From Salimicrobium flavidum (GTDB taxonomy: Bacteria > Bacillota > Bacilli > Bacillales > Halobacillaceae), in contig NZ_FTOC01000003.1 in the NCBI RefSeq assembly GCF_900156645.1, positions 62,001 through 126,000 of the forward strand: a DNA stretch of 64,000 nt, in the 5' to 3' direction. Of this stretch, positions 52,589 to 60,717 are shown piece by piece; the stretch's first letter is position 1; each line of letters opens with the position of its first letter. The position numbers and the translations under genes are program-made. The notes under the pieces are model-generated. The model made no database searches. It saw nothing but the letters and a program-made list of their open reading frames with translations, and was not told the origin of the DNA.

Positions 52589-52759
52589 TTGTTCATCGAG
52601 CAGGAACAGTGGTATACACTTACAAGGCCATGTCATCACTGTAATACAGAAGAACTCGAAGATTACATGTTTTATGTACAGGATGGGGTGCACGATGGTA
52701 CGATCCTTTGCAAGGATTGCTACCGCTTTTACTTAGAAATAGTTGAGGAAAAAGAATGA
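52589..52759 (+). CDS. Small zinc-finger-like protein with two cysteine pairs
   Basis: This 56-residue protein begins at TTG 52589, eight bases after AAAGGAGG, and reads MFIEQEQWYTLTRPCHHCNT, then ILCKDCYRFYLEIVEEKE. The CHHC and CKDC pairs, 28 residues apart, are a zinc-ribbon-like arrangement. It resembles small Cys4 proteins of Bacillus with unknown roles. It is flanked by a promoter and a terminator, which supports a real gene. Too short for a family call. Confidence 0.65.
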   Translation: MFIEQEQWYTLTRPCHHCNTEELEDYMFYVQDGVHDGTILCKDCYRFYLEIVEEKE

Positions 52760-52810
52760 CTCAGTGCCAGGGGAAAGCGCATATGGACACTGTAGTAAGA
52801 GGGAAGAACA

Positions 52811-52843
52811 GGCGAGTGTCTTGGGGGAGACGCTCGCCTTTTC
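52811..52843. terminator. Two-way terminator
   Basis: GGCGAGTGTCT pairs with AGACGCTCGCC around a short G-rich loop, followed by TTTTCT. It lies between the small Cys4 gene (+) and the DsbA-family gene (-). Confidence 0.8.
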
Positions 52844-52904
52844 TGTATGGTTCTGTTTAAACCGGTTGTTGATTTGTAAACGGTGGATGGATAGCCAAGG
52901 ACAA

Positions 52905-53609
52905 TCAATCACAGCCGTCTTCCGTACAGGTGTTTCCTTTATCAGAATTCAGGCTTGTGAAGGCGTAATCGTCTTTCTCTTCATCCCAAACCTGCTGAAG
53001 AGCATCTTCGAAAGTGTCTTTCGGCTGAGCGCCGGAAATAGCGTATTTGCGGTTGATTACAAAGAAAGGTACTCCCTGGACTCCGAGTTGATAAGCTTCT
53101 CTCTCTTCGTCACGCACCTCTTCTCCGTACTCTTCTCCACTTAATATACGTTCCACTGCTTCCGGGGCGAGTCCTGATTCTACAGCAAGATGATAGACTG
53201 TCTCCGAGTCTCCGATATTTTTACCTTCTGTAAGTGCCGCTTTCAGAAATCTTTCGGTAACTTTCTGGTTTTTTCCTTGATATTCTGCATACTTGGAAAC
53301 GCGGTGGGCGTCGAATGTATTTGCCGGGATCATCCGGTCAAAGCGAAACTCCAGCCCCGCTTCTTTCGCTTCCCCTTCCATATGAGCGGTCATTTCTTTC
53401 GCCTGCTCCAGGGTGCGATTATATTTCTTAGCTAATTTTTCATGCATACGCGGCTCTGTCTCCGTCCTGGCATCAGGGTCGAGTTCAAAGCTTTTATAGT
53501 GCAATTCCACTTCGGCATCGGCAGGGAGAGCCTGGATCGCATCCTCTAACCGACGCTTTCCTATATAACAGAATGGGCATACAAAATCGGACCAAATTTC
53601 AATTTTCAT
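52905..53609 (-). CDS. DsbA-family thiol oxidoreductase (FrnE-like)
   Basis: This 234-residue protein begins MKIEIWSDFVCPFCYIGKRR with the thioredoxin-fold CPFC active site, followed by a helical insert and VQGVPFFVINRKYAISGAQP with the cis-proline. It is of the cytoplasmic FrnE/YwbO type and has no signal peptide. The C terminus carries an extra cysteine pair in KGNTCTEDGCD. It probably acts in oxidative stress or disulfide handling. The ATG at 53609 lies six bases after GAGGTG. Confidence 0.9.
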   Translation of the reverse strand: MKIEIWSDFVCPFCYIGKRRLEDAIQALPADAEVELHYKSFELDPDARTETEPRMHEKLAKKYNRTLEQAKEMTAHMEGEAKEAGLEFRFDRMIPANTFDAHRVSKYAEYQGKNQKVTERFLKAALTEGKNIGDSETVYHLAVESGLAPEAVERILSGEEYGEEVRDEEREAYQLGVQGVPFFVINRKYAISGAQPKDTFEDALQQVWDEEKDDYAFTSLNSDKGNTCTEDGCD

Positions 53610-53734
53610 GATATTCACCTCAACTAAATACGTTTCATAATTTCATTTTAGGGCCCATTCCAAGAAAAATCCATTAATCTGATTACACCATAATGAATCT
53701 TATTTCGATTATAAGTACAAAGGGGGATTGGATT

Positions 53735-54406
53735 ATGCCGATATCAAAAGAAGAACTGTTGAAACGTAGCACAAAAAATATGGGGCGGGTACACCCGCTC
53801 ATCGCAATTTGGGGAAGAACGGTCATTGATACTGTTTACGAAGAAGGGATTTTCGCACAAATCACCGAAGGGAAGCGTTCTTATCGACGCCAGGCATCTT
53901 TGTATGGACAGGGGAGGCCTGGATATGAATGGAGAGGGAAGAAGTACGGAAGTCACGGAAAAATAGTGACAAATGCTAAGCCCGGACAAAGCATTCATAA
54001 TTATGGGTTCGCTCTGGATTTTTGTCTCGTCGATGAAAGCGGACAACAGGCGGTCTGGATAGTGAACGAAGACTGGCGCAGGGTTGCATCTGTTGCTAAA
54101 GTCCTAGGCTTTACGTGGGGCGGAAATTGGACAACCTTCCAGGATTACCCTCATTTGGAGTGGACTCATGGAATGTCCTGGAAGGAACTCGCAAATGGGG
54201 CAAGTCCGTTCGATTACCCTGGTTTTCTTCTAAGGAGGGGGAGTCGCGGGAAGCGTGTAAAGCAGGCACAAATCGTAATGAAAGTAAAGGTGGACGGAAT
54301 ATTCGGTCCGAAAACTGAAAGAGCCGTTTGTCATTTCCAAAAGCTTCGTTCTCTTCAAATAGATGGGATAATAGGACCTTATACTTGGAATAAATTTTAT
54401 ATTTAA
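53735..54406 (+). CDS. M15 peptidoglycan peptidase with C-terminal binding domain
   Basis: This 223-residue protein has an M15-type (VanY/phage endolysin-like) peptidase: GKRSYRRQASLYGQGRPGYE, the zinc ligands in PGQSIHNYGFALDFCLVDES (His and Asp) and PHLEWTH, then a peptidoglycan-binding repeat (LLRRGSRGKRVKQAQIVMKV, KTERAVCHFQKLRSLQIDGI). It cleaves cell wall peptides. No signal peptide is visible at MPISKEELLKRSTKNMGRVH, as in phage lysins that need a holin, yet no other phage gene lies nearby. The ATG at 53735 follows AAAGGGGGA. Confidence 0.85.
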   Translation: MPISKEELLKRSTKNMGRVHPLIAIWGRTVIDTVYEEGIFAQITEGKRSYRRQASLYGQGRPGYEWRGKKYGSHGKIVTNAKPGQSIHNYGFALDFCLVDESGQQAVWIVNEDWRRVASVAKVLGFTWGGNWTTFQDYPHLEWTHGMSWKELANGASPFDYPGFLLRRGSRGKRVKQAQIVMKVKVDGIFGPKTERAVCHFQKLRSLQIDGIIGPYTWNKFYI

Positions 54407-54441
54407 CCAGTAAATGAAGTTGTACGCACCATTAGGACTAA

Positions 54442-54480
54442 TTTACAAAATGTTACGAAAATATGTACACAGGATTAAAG
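54442..54480 (+). promoter_or_regulatory. Pho-box-like array before the nuclease gene
   Basis: Four direct hexamers, TTTACA, TTACGA, TGTACA and TTAAAG, lie exactly 11 bases apart (54442, 54453, 54464, 54475). This is the pattern of PhoP binding sites (TTHACA-type, five-base gaps). A TATAAT box follows at 54490-54495, so the array covers the -35 region, as at PhoP-activated promoters. Confidence 0.55.
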
Positions 54481-54533
54481 AATTCCTTTTATAATGAGAA
54501 TGCGTTTACATTATTAAGAAGGAGGCTACGCAT

Positions 54534-57500
54534 TTGAATTATGTCAAAAGGTTAGCGCTCGGAATCGGTACAGCAGCTATGGTGCTGGCACCACACACGA
54601 ATGTGGACAGTGTAAGTGCAGCAGAAACATCGGATTTATTATTTTCTGAATACGTAGAAGGGAGCAGCTACAACAAAGCGCTCGAAATTTATAACGGAAC
54701 CGGGGAACCGGTGGACCTCTCGGGGTATACGGTGGAACTTTACTCGAATGGAAGCGCGACAGCTTCCCGGGATTTGACTCTCGAAGGGACGCTTGAAAGC
54801 GGGGAAGTACATGTTATTGCGCATACCAGTGCGGATGAAGAAGTATTAGCGAAAGCGGATACCGAGAACGGTTCGGTAACGAACTTCAATGGAAACGATC
54901 CTGTCGTTCTTCGAAAAGGAGATAGCGTCGTCGACTCCATCGGACAGACTGGAGCAGATGTGCAATTCGGTCAGGACGTAACCCTCGTCCGTGATGAAGG
55001 AGTCACCACAGGAGATACGACCATAGACGATACGTTTACAGCTTCTGAGGAATGGAATGCTTATAGCAGAGATACATTTGAACATCTGGGCAGCTATGAA
55101 GTAGAGGAAGAGGAAGCAGTTGAAACGGTTAGTATTCAAGAGGCTAGAAATGGAGCGGAAGGAGACATTGTCCGGGTTGAAGGAACGGTGACTGCTTCAT
55201 TTGAGACGGGCGGACAGACGAATCTTTATATCCAGGACGACACGGCAGGTGTGATTCTTCGTGGTCCTTCGCTTGATGTGGAACTCGGCACAAGTGTCGA
55301 AGCACAAGGGACACTAGCCGATTATTTCGGAATGGCCCAAATCGAAACGACGACCTCCTCTCTTGAAGAGACAGGGACCCCAGGAATGCCTGAGGCCGAA
55401 ACGGTGACGAGTTCCGGAATGAACGAAGACGTTGAAGGAGAACTTGTTCAGGCGGAGAATGTCACCGTGGAAAGCGTGAACGATTTCGGTGACTATACGT
55501 TGCAGGACGAAGAAGGCACACTTTATTCCACGCCGAAACAAGATGGGCTGCTCAATGTAGGGGATACATACGAACAGCTGACCGGGGTGGTGAATTACAG
55601 CTATGACGAGTACAGACTAGTTCCGAGAAATGAGCGGGATGTCGTTGCAGAGGTGTTTGCTGTAAATGCTTCTCATGAATCAGGCGACATCGTCCAGAAT
55701 ACGGACGTGGAACTGTACACCGCACAGGAAAATGCGGAGATCTATTACACTACAGATGGTTCAGAGGCGACGAAAGACAGTGAGCTTTACACGGAGCCTA
55801 TCACGATAAGTGAGGATACGACAGTGAGGGCGGTAGTAGTGAAAGAAGACGGCACCGTCAGTGAAGAAGCGACGTATACGTATAGCGTGCTCCCTGCCGT
55901 TGATAATGTGGATATCCATGATCTTCAGGGTGCAGGGCATACTTCGCCGTACGAGGGAGAAGCGGTGAAAGATGTGTCCGGTGTCGTTACGAAACTGGAC
56001 GGGTCGAGCGGCTTTTACATGCAGTCCGTAAATCCTGATGATGACATTAAAACTTCTGAAGGAATTTATGTCTACCGCTCCGGCCATAATGTGGAAGTCG
56101 GGGATGAATTGACGGTGGACGGAGAAGTAACCGAGTGGAGAGAAGAAGGGTATGATGATGCGAATGACCTTCTGACAACCCAGATCACCGCGAGCGAAGT
56201 GACTACCGTGGCTTCGGGTGTGGATCTTCCGGAAACGACAGTCATCGGGGAAGACCGGGTGCAACCGACAGAGAATGTGGAGGATGACGGCATGACCTCC
56301 TTCGATCCGGAAACCGACGGCCTTGATTTCTACGAAAGTCTCGAAGGTATGCTCGTGGAACTGCCGAATGCGACAGTGACAGGACCGGTGAAATATGAAG
56401 AGCTCCCTGTATTTGTCGAAGCGAGTGAAGACCAGGCGTTCACCGATGTCGGCGGTCTACGCCTTACGGAGAATGATTTGAACCCGGAACGTATGTTCAT
56501 CGATGTCGACGGGGAGAATATCAGTGCTAAGGTCGGAGATTACTTCGATGAGCCGATCACTGGTGTCGTAAACTATGATTACAGCAACTACAAAATCCGT
56601 CCGACCGGTGATCTTCCGGAGGTGAACGATGGTGGAGCCGAAGAGGAATTCGGTACACTTGAAGGTTCTGAGACGGAGTTGTCCGTAGCTACGTACAACA
56701 TGGAGAATTTCTCTCCGGAAACCAGTCCTGAAAAAACAGCGCGAATCGCTGAACAGATGGTGGAGAATATGAATGCTCCAGATATCGTTGGCCTTGTCGA
56801 GGTGCAGGATAACAGTGGTAACGAAGATGACGGCACAGTCGATGGCAGTGAAAGTTATGAAACATTGATTGCCGCTATTGAAGAAGCAGGTGGTCCGACC
56901 TATGAATATGCGGAAGTTGCTCCTGAAGACGGTCAGGACGGGGGGATTCCGGGCGGAAACATCCGTGTCGGAGTCATCTATAATCCGGAACGGGTATCGA
57001 TGACCGATAAGCCGACCGGAGAGGCAACGACAGCAGTTGAAGTGACGGAAGACGGCCTATCTCATAACCCGGCACGTATTGCGCCTCAGAACGAAGCGTG
57101 GGACGAATCCCGTAAACCGCTTGCGGCAGAATTCGAATTCAATGGGGAGAAAGTGATTGTCGTAACGAACCATTTCAACTCCAAAGGTGGAGACGGTGCA
57201 CCATTCGGCTCCGAACATCCTTATGAACTCGGAAGTGAAGAGCAGCGGATGCAGCAGGCTGCTTCGATCAGAGAGTTCACAGAAAAAGTGGAGACGGAAA
57301 TGGAAAACGCAAATGTTGTTGTAATGGGAGATTTGAATGATTTCGTCTTCTCCAATCCTCTCGAGGAGCTTGAAGGGGACGTACTGAACAACCTGATCAA
57401 AGACGTGGACGCTGAAGATCGCTATACGTACAACTATCAGGGGAACGCACAGGTGCTGGATCATATTCTGGCAACCGATGCACTTTATGAGAATTCACAA

Positions 57501-57761
57501 ATCGAAACGATCAACGTGAACTCTAATTTCGGAACGGAAGATGGAAGGGCAAGTGACCATGATCCTGTACTGGCTCTCTTTAATTTTGAAGCGGAAGAGG
57601 AAAACGAAAATCAGCATCCAGGGAAAGGGAAAGGTCATGACAAGTGGAATGATCATCCTGTCCATGATGAACACCCTGGCAAAGGAAAGAAGAAAAAGGA
57701 GGACAAGTGGGACAATCATCCCGTTCATGATGAGCATCCCGGAAAAGGTCCGAAAAGATAA
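54534..57761 (+). CDS. Large secreted nuclease (endonuclease/exonuclease/phosphatase domain)
   Basis: This 1075-residue protein starts at TTG 54534 behind AAGGAGG and has a signal peptide ending near VSAAE. Order: a lamin-tail domain (LLFSEYVEGSSYNKALEIYN, YTVELYSNGSATASRDLTLE), OB-fold segments (near residues 200-370 and 455-570), a chitobiase-type segment (AQENAEIYYTTDGSEATKDS), then an EEP nuclease domain (about 717-1016) with TYNMENFSPETSPEKTARIA, VVTNHFNSKGGDGAPFGSEH, VVMGDLNDFVFSNPLEELEG and ASDHDPVLALF. The tail has two HPVHDEHPGKG repeats rich in His, Lys and Gly. It degrades extracellular DNA or RNA, probably for phosphate and nucleosides. Confidence 0.9.
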   Translation: MNYVKRLALGIGTAAMVLAPHTNVDSVSAAETSDLLFSEYVEGSSYNKALEIYNGTGEPVDLSGYTVELYSNGSATASRDLTLEGTLESGEVHVIAHTSADEEVLAKADTENGSVTNFNGNDPVVLRKGDSVVDSIGQTGADVQFGQDVTLVRDEGVTTGDTTIDDTFTASEEWNAYSRDTFEHLGSYEVEEEEAVETVSIQEARNGAEGDIVRVEGTVTASFETGGQTNLYIQDDTAGVILRGPSLDVELGTSVEAQGTLADYFGMAQIETTTSSLEETGTPGMPEAETVTSSGMNEDVEGELVQAENVTVESVNDFGDYTLQDEEGTLYSTPKQDGLLNVGDTYEQLTGVVNYSYDEYRLVPRNERDVVAEVFAVNASHESGDIVQNTDVELYTAQENAEIYYTTDGSEATKDSELYTEPITISEDTTVRAVVVKEDGTVSEEATYTYSVLPAVDNVDIHDLQGAGHTSPYEGEAVKDVSGVVTKLDGSSGFYMQSVNPDDDIKTSEGIYVYRSGHNVEVGDELTVDGEVTEWREEGYDDANDLLTTQITASEVTTVASGVDLPETTVIGEDRVQPTENVEDDGMTSFDPETDGLDFYESLEGMLVELPNATVTGPVKYEELPVFVEASEDQAFTDVGGLRLTENDLNPERMFIDVDGENISAKVGDYFDEPITGVVNYDYSNYKIRPTGDLPEVNDGGAEEEFGTLEGSETELSVATYNMENFSPETSPEKTARIAEQMVENMNAPDIVGLVEVQDNSGNEDDGTVDGSESYETLIAAIEEAGGPTYEYAEVAPEDGQDGGIPGGNIRVGVIYNPERVSMTDKPTGEATTAVEVTEDGLSHNPARIAPQNEAWDESRKPLAAEFEFNGEKVIVVTNHFNSKGGDGAPFGSEHPYELGSEEQRMQQAASIREFTEKVETEMENANVVVMGDLNDFVFSNPLEELEGDVLNNLIKDVDAEDRYTYNYQGNAQVLDHILATDALYENSQIETINVNSNFGTEDGRASDHDPVLALFNFEAEEENENQHPGKGKGHDKWNDHPVHDEHPGKGKKKKEDKWDNHPVHDEHPGKGPKR

Positions 57762-57763
57762 AG

Positions 57764-57806
57764 GAAATTTTACCTGCCCTTCTTTGTTAAGGGTAGGTAA
57801 AATTTC
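57764..57806 (+). terminator. Terminator after the nuclease gene
   Basis: GAAATTTTACC and GGTAAAATTTC form a long stem with further pairing inside (CCCTT with AAGGG), just after the stop codon. Confidence 0.75.
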
Positions 57807-57900
57807 ATAAATATCTTATAGTATTCGTTTATTTTTCAGAATCTTTCATGTAAAATGAAAAATGGTAAGGCTTTCATACTTTTGTAAAGGGGAGATTGTA

Positions 57901-60033
57901 GTGAGTAAAAACAAAAAGGTTTGGTCGACGACGGCTCTTGCAGCCACAGCAGCAGTAGCAGTTTCGGCTCCCGCTGTATCAGCGGATTCACATCAGTTCG
58001 AAGATGTGGGCGACAGGTATACAGAAGCGGTCGATTTCCTGGTTGAACAGGGTGCGACACAGGGGTACACAGAAACGACCTTCGGTACATATAAGCCGAT
58101 CAAACGTGTGGATGCTGCGGTGCAGCTGGCTAATGTATTGAATCTTGACATCGATGACGATGCGGATCATGGATTCACGGACGTCCCGGACCGTGCTCAG
58201 GGAGCGGTGGCTGCTCTGAAAGAGGCTGGGATTACTGAAGGTAAGACGGAAACTACTTTCGGTTCTCATGATCAGATCAGTCGTGGAGAACTCGCCATCT
58301 GGATCGCTGAAGGATTCAATCTCGAACCGGTGACAAACGCTGTGGACTTTGAAGATGTAAGTAACCGTTATTTCGAAGCTGTTCAGGCACTTGTCGATTA
58401 CGGAATAACGAATGGTATATCCGAAACGGAATTCGGCGTGTGGGACGATGCTAAGCGTGGTGACTATGCTGTATTCCTCCACAGAGCTGCAGAAGTATCC
58501 GACGATGACTTCGAGCTTGAGCTGATGCATACGAATGACACTCATGGAAATATCGATAATATTGCCCAGACGAAAACGGCTGTCGATAATTTCCGTAGTC
58601 AAAACCCTGCCTCTCTTCTTCTCAGTGCTGGTGATGTGTTCTCAGGTACACTTTACTTCCAGGAATTCCTCGGGCAGGCGGACCTTGATTTCATGAACCA
58701 GCTCGGGTATGATGCAATGACTTTTGGTAACCATGAATTCGATTTAGGTTCCGGAGATAATGGTCATCAGGCGCTTCAGGAATTCGTTAATAATGCAGAG
58801 TTTCCTTTTGTTGCATCAAATGTGGACTTCTCTCAGGACGAACTTTTCGATGATATCGATAAGACGGACATCGTCACAGCAGATGCCAAAGATGGAGAGA
58901 TCTACAGTGGTCTAACGATGAAAGTGAAAGGAGAGGAAGTCGGAGTATTCGGACTGACGACGGAAGAGACGGCCGATATCTCCAGTCCTGAGGACATTAC
59001 GTTCTCCGATTACCTTGAAGAAGCGGAAGCGATGGTAAGTGAATTCGAAAGTCGCGGTGTCGACAAAGTGATTGCTCTTACTCACATCGGTTTCGATGAC
59101 GCGGAGAGATATGACAACGACCTGACACTCGCTGAGGAAGTGGACGGCCTTGACATCATCGTCGGCGGACACACGCACTCTGAAATCACCGAACCTCGCG
59201 TAGTCGAAGGGGACGAGCCTACAGTCATCGTGCAAACCGGCGAGTATAACAATAATCTTGGTACACTCGAAGTCGAATTCGACCAGAACGGTGTCATCAC
59301 TGATTATGAAGGGGAGCTTGTAGCCCTTGAAAATCTCCCGGCGGATGAAGATTTCGCGACCCAGCTGGAGCCTTACACAGAGCAAATCGAAGCGATCCAG
59401 CAGGAGGAAATCGGTGTAAGTACGGAGGTTGAACTGAACGGTGAGCGTGCAGACGTTCGTACCGGAGAAACGAATCTCGGTAACCTGATCACGGACGGTA
59501 TGCTCTGGAAAGCTCAACAGATCAATCCGGAGACACAAATCGCCGTTTCCAACGGTGGAGGGATCCGTGCTTCCATCGATGAAGGCCCGATTACACTCGG
59601 TGAAATCCTGACGGTAATGCCGTTCGGTAACGCCCTCGGTATCATGAACATCCAGGGTAGTGAGTTCAAAGCAGCACTCGAACACAGTGTATCCACTGCA
59701 CCTGAGCCGGGTGGACAGTTCCTCCACGTAGCCGGTATGAATTTCGAATATGACAGCAGCCAACCGGTCGGTGAACGTATAGTGAGTGCTGAGGTGCTTC
59801 AGGATGATGGATCCTATGCTCCACTTCAGGATGACGAAATGTACTATGTAGCCAGTAACCTGTTCACGATCCAGGGTGGAGATGATTACACCATGTTCGA
59901 AGAGGTCTATAATGACAACCGGGTAAGTGAGCCAGGTTTTATGGATTATGATGTATTCACGCAATACCTTCAAAGCCAGGGAGACACTGTTTCTCCGGAA
60001 GTAGAAGGACGTATTGTGGATGTAAACGAGTAA
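57901..60033 (+). CDS. SLH-anchored 5'-nucleotidase/2',3'-cyclic phosphodiesterase
   Basis: This 710-residue protein starts at GTG 57901 behind AAAGGGGAG. A signal peptide (SKNKKVWSTTALAATAAVAV, cleaved near VSA) leads to three S-layer homology repeats (first FEDVGDRYTEAVDFLVEQGA, then FTDVPDRAQGAVAALKEAGI, FEDVSNRYFEAVQALVDYGI), which bind the pyruvylated wall polymer. The metallophosphatase part has LMHTNDTHGNIDN, GDVFSGTLYF, GNHEFDLGSG and GGHTHSE. The C-terminal 5'-nucleotidase domain has SNGGGIRASIDEGPITLGEI. It releases phosphate and nucleosides from nucleotides at the cell surface and fits the nuclease next to it. Confidence 0.93.
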   Translation: MSKNKKVWSTTALAATAAVAVSAPAVSADSHQFEDVGDRYTEAVDFLVEQGATQGYTETTFGTYKPIKRVDAAVQLANVLNLDIDDDADHGFTDVPDRAQGAVAALKEAGITEGKTETTFGSHDQISRGELAIWIAEGFNLEPVTNAVDFEDVSNRYFEAVQALVDYGITNGISETEFGVWDDAKRGDYAVFLHRAAEVSDDDFELELMHTNDTHGNIDNIAQTKTAVDNFRSQNPASLLLSAGDVFSGTLYFQEFLGQADLDFMNQLGYDAMTFGNHEFDLGSGDNGHQALQEFVNNAEFPFVASNVDFSQDELFDDIDKTDIVTADAKDGEIYSGLTMKVKGEEVGVFGLTTEETADISSPEDITFSDYLEEAEAMVSEFESRGVDKVIALTHIGFDDAERYDNDLTLAEEVDGLDIIVGGHTHSEITEPRVVEGDEPTVIVQTGEYNNNLGTLEVEFDQNGVITDYEGELVALENLPADEDFATQLEPYTEQIEAIQQEEIGVSTEVELNGERADVRTGETNLGNLITDGMLWKAQQINPETQIAVSNGGGIRASIDEGPITLGEILTVMPFGNALGIMNIQGSEFKAALEHSVSTAPEPGGQFLHVAGMNFEYDSSQPVGERIVSAEVLQDDGSYAPLQDDEMYYVASNLFTIQGGDDYTMFEEVYNDNRVSEPGFMDYDVFTQYLQSQGDTVSPEVEGRIVDVNE

Positions 60034-60042
60034 GTATGGTCA

Positions 60043-60079
60043 AGAGTGACTTCCGATTCAGTCGGGAGTCACTTTTTTT
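60043..60079 (+). terminator. Terminator after the nucleotidase gene
   Basis: AGTGACTTCCGA pairs with TCGGGAGTCACT around TTCAG, followed by seven T. Confidence 0.88.
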
Positions 60080-60099
60080 GTGAATTTACATTTATTTTA

Positions 60100-60128
60100 T
60101 TGACATCTTTGTGAACATCTAGTTAAAT
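60100..60128 (+). promoter_or_regulatory. SigA-type promoter of the symporter operon
   Basis: TTGACA, a 17-base spacer and TTAAAT lie 75 bases before the first gene of the operon at 60203. Confidence 0.7.
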
Positions 60129-60174
60129 GAAAGATAGAAAATTTAATGTTTTTAGAAAATTCAGTATCCAAAAT

Positions 60175-60188
60175 TGGAAGCGATTACA
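60175..60188 (+). promoter_or_regulatory. cre site in the symporter operon leader
   Basis: TGGAAGCGATTACA fits TGNAANCGNTNNCA at every fixed position. It lies 47 bases after the -10 box, so CcpA bound there would act as a roadblock when preferred sugars are present. Confidence 0.7.
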
Positions 60189-60202
60189 TTTGGGGGTGAC
60201 CT

Positions 60203-60388
60203 ATGGAGCTGGTAGTAGGATTCGTTTTATTGACGATTGTCAGTGTGTTTTTCGGACTCCGGAAATCGAAACCGTTTTTACTTACTCTTCCATTTCTGGC
60301 ACTGTTCGGGTTTGTCATTATTAAAGTCGCAATGGTGCCTTTGCCATTCTGGGAGACGGTATCTTTCATTTTTGACTTAAGGGATTAA
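60203..60388 (+). CDS. Small membrane protein in the symporter operon
   Basis: This 61-residue protein has two hydrophobic segments: MELVVGFVLLTIVSVFFGLR and FLLTLPFLALFGFVIIKVAM. It begins behind GGGGGTGA and ends 17 bases before the small-subunit gene start, so the three genes look like one operon. I do not recognise it; it may be an additional subunit. Confidence 0.6.
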   Translation: MELVVGFVLLTIVSVFFGLRKSKPFLLTLPFLALFGFVIIKVAMVPLPFWETVSFIFDLRD

Positions 60389-60405
60389 TACAGGAGGTGG
60401 ATTAT

Positions 60406-60705
60406 TTGCAAAAGATCGATAAGAAAACCGCGGATGCTTATTTTCGAACACGGACGACACTGATCATCATTTATTTAGCGATAGGGTTCTGTGTTTCTTA
60501 TGGTGTAGTGCTTTTTGCAGAACCGTTGTCGTCGATTACATTTCTGAATATGCCTCTTCATTATTACATGGGAGCTCAGGGAGCAGTACTTACATTTATT
60601 TTTCTTCTTTTTGTAAATGCAATTGTAAGCGATTTCGTAGACAAAAAATTTGGCCTGCTGGACCTTGATAAAGAAGATAAGGAAGAGAACGTGGTCAATA
60701 AATAA
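60406..60705 (+). CDS. Sodium/substrate symporter small subunit (DUF4212-like)
   Basis: This 99-residue protein has two membrane segments and the DUF4212-type layout: AYFRTRTTLIIIYLAIGFCV, then LPLHYY-like NMPLHYYMGAQGAVLTFIFL and FVDKKFGLLDLD. DUF4212 proteins are encoded next to symporters of the acetate-permease-like type and are thought to be their small subunits. The start is TTG at 60406, seven bases after AGGAGG; a GTG at 60397 overlaps that site. DUF485 would be the alternative family. Confidence 0.75.
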   Translation: MQKIDKKTADAYFRTRTTLIIIYLAIGFCVSYGVVLFAEPLSSITFLNMPLHYYMGAQGAVLTFIFLLFVNAIVSDFVDKKFGLLDLDKEDKEENVVNK

Positions 60706-60717
60706 CAGGGGGAAGAT

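Noticed and set aside
58912-59973. 353-codon minus-strand frame inside the nucleotidase gene
   Set aside because: It is the antisense of a well-supported metallophosphatase domain, with low-complexity, Phe/His/Ile-rich composition typical of antisense translation.
60127-60324. 65-codon plus-strand frame before the symporter operon
   Set aside because: It begins at the -10 box, crosses the cre site and overlaps the better-supported 61-residue membrane protein in another frame.
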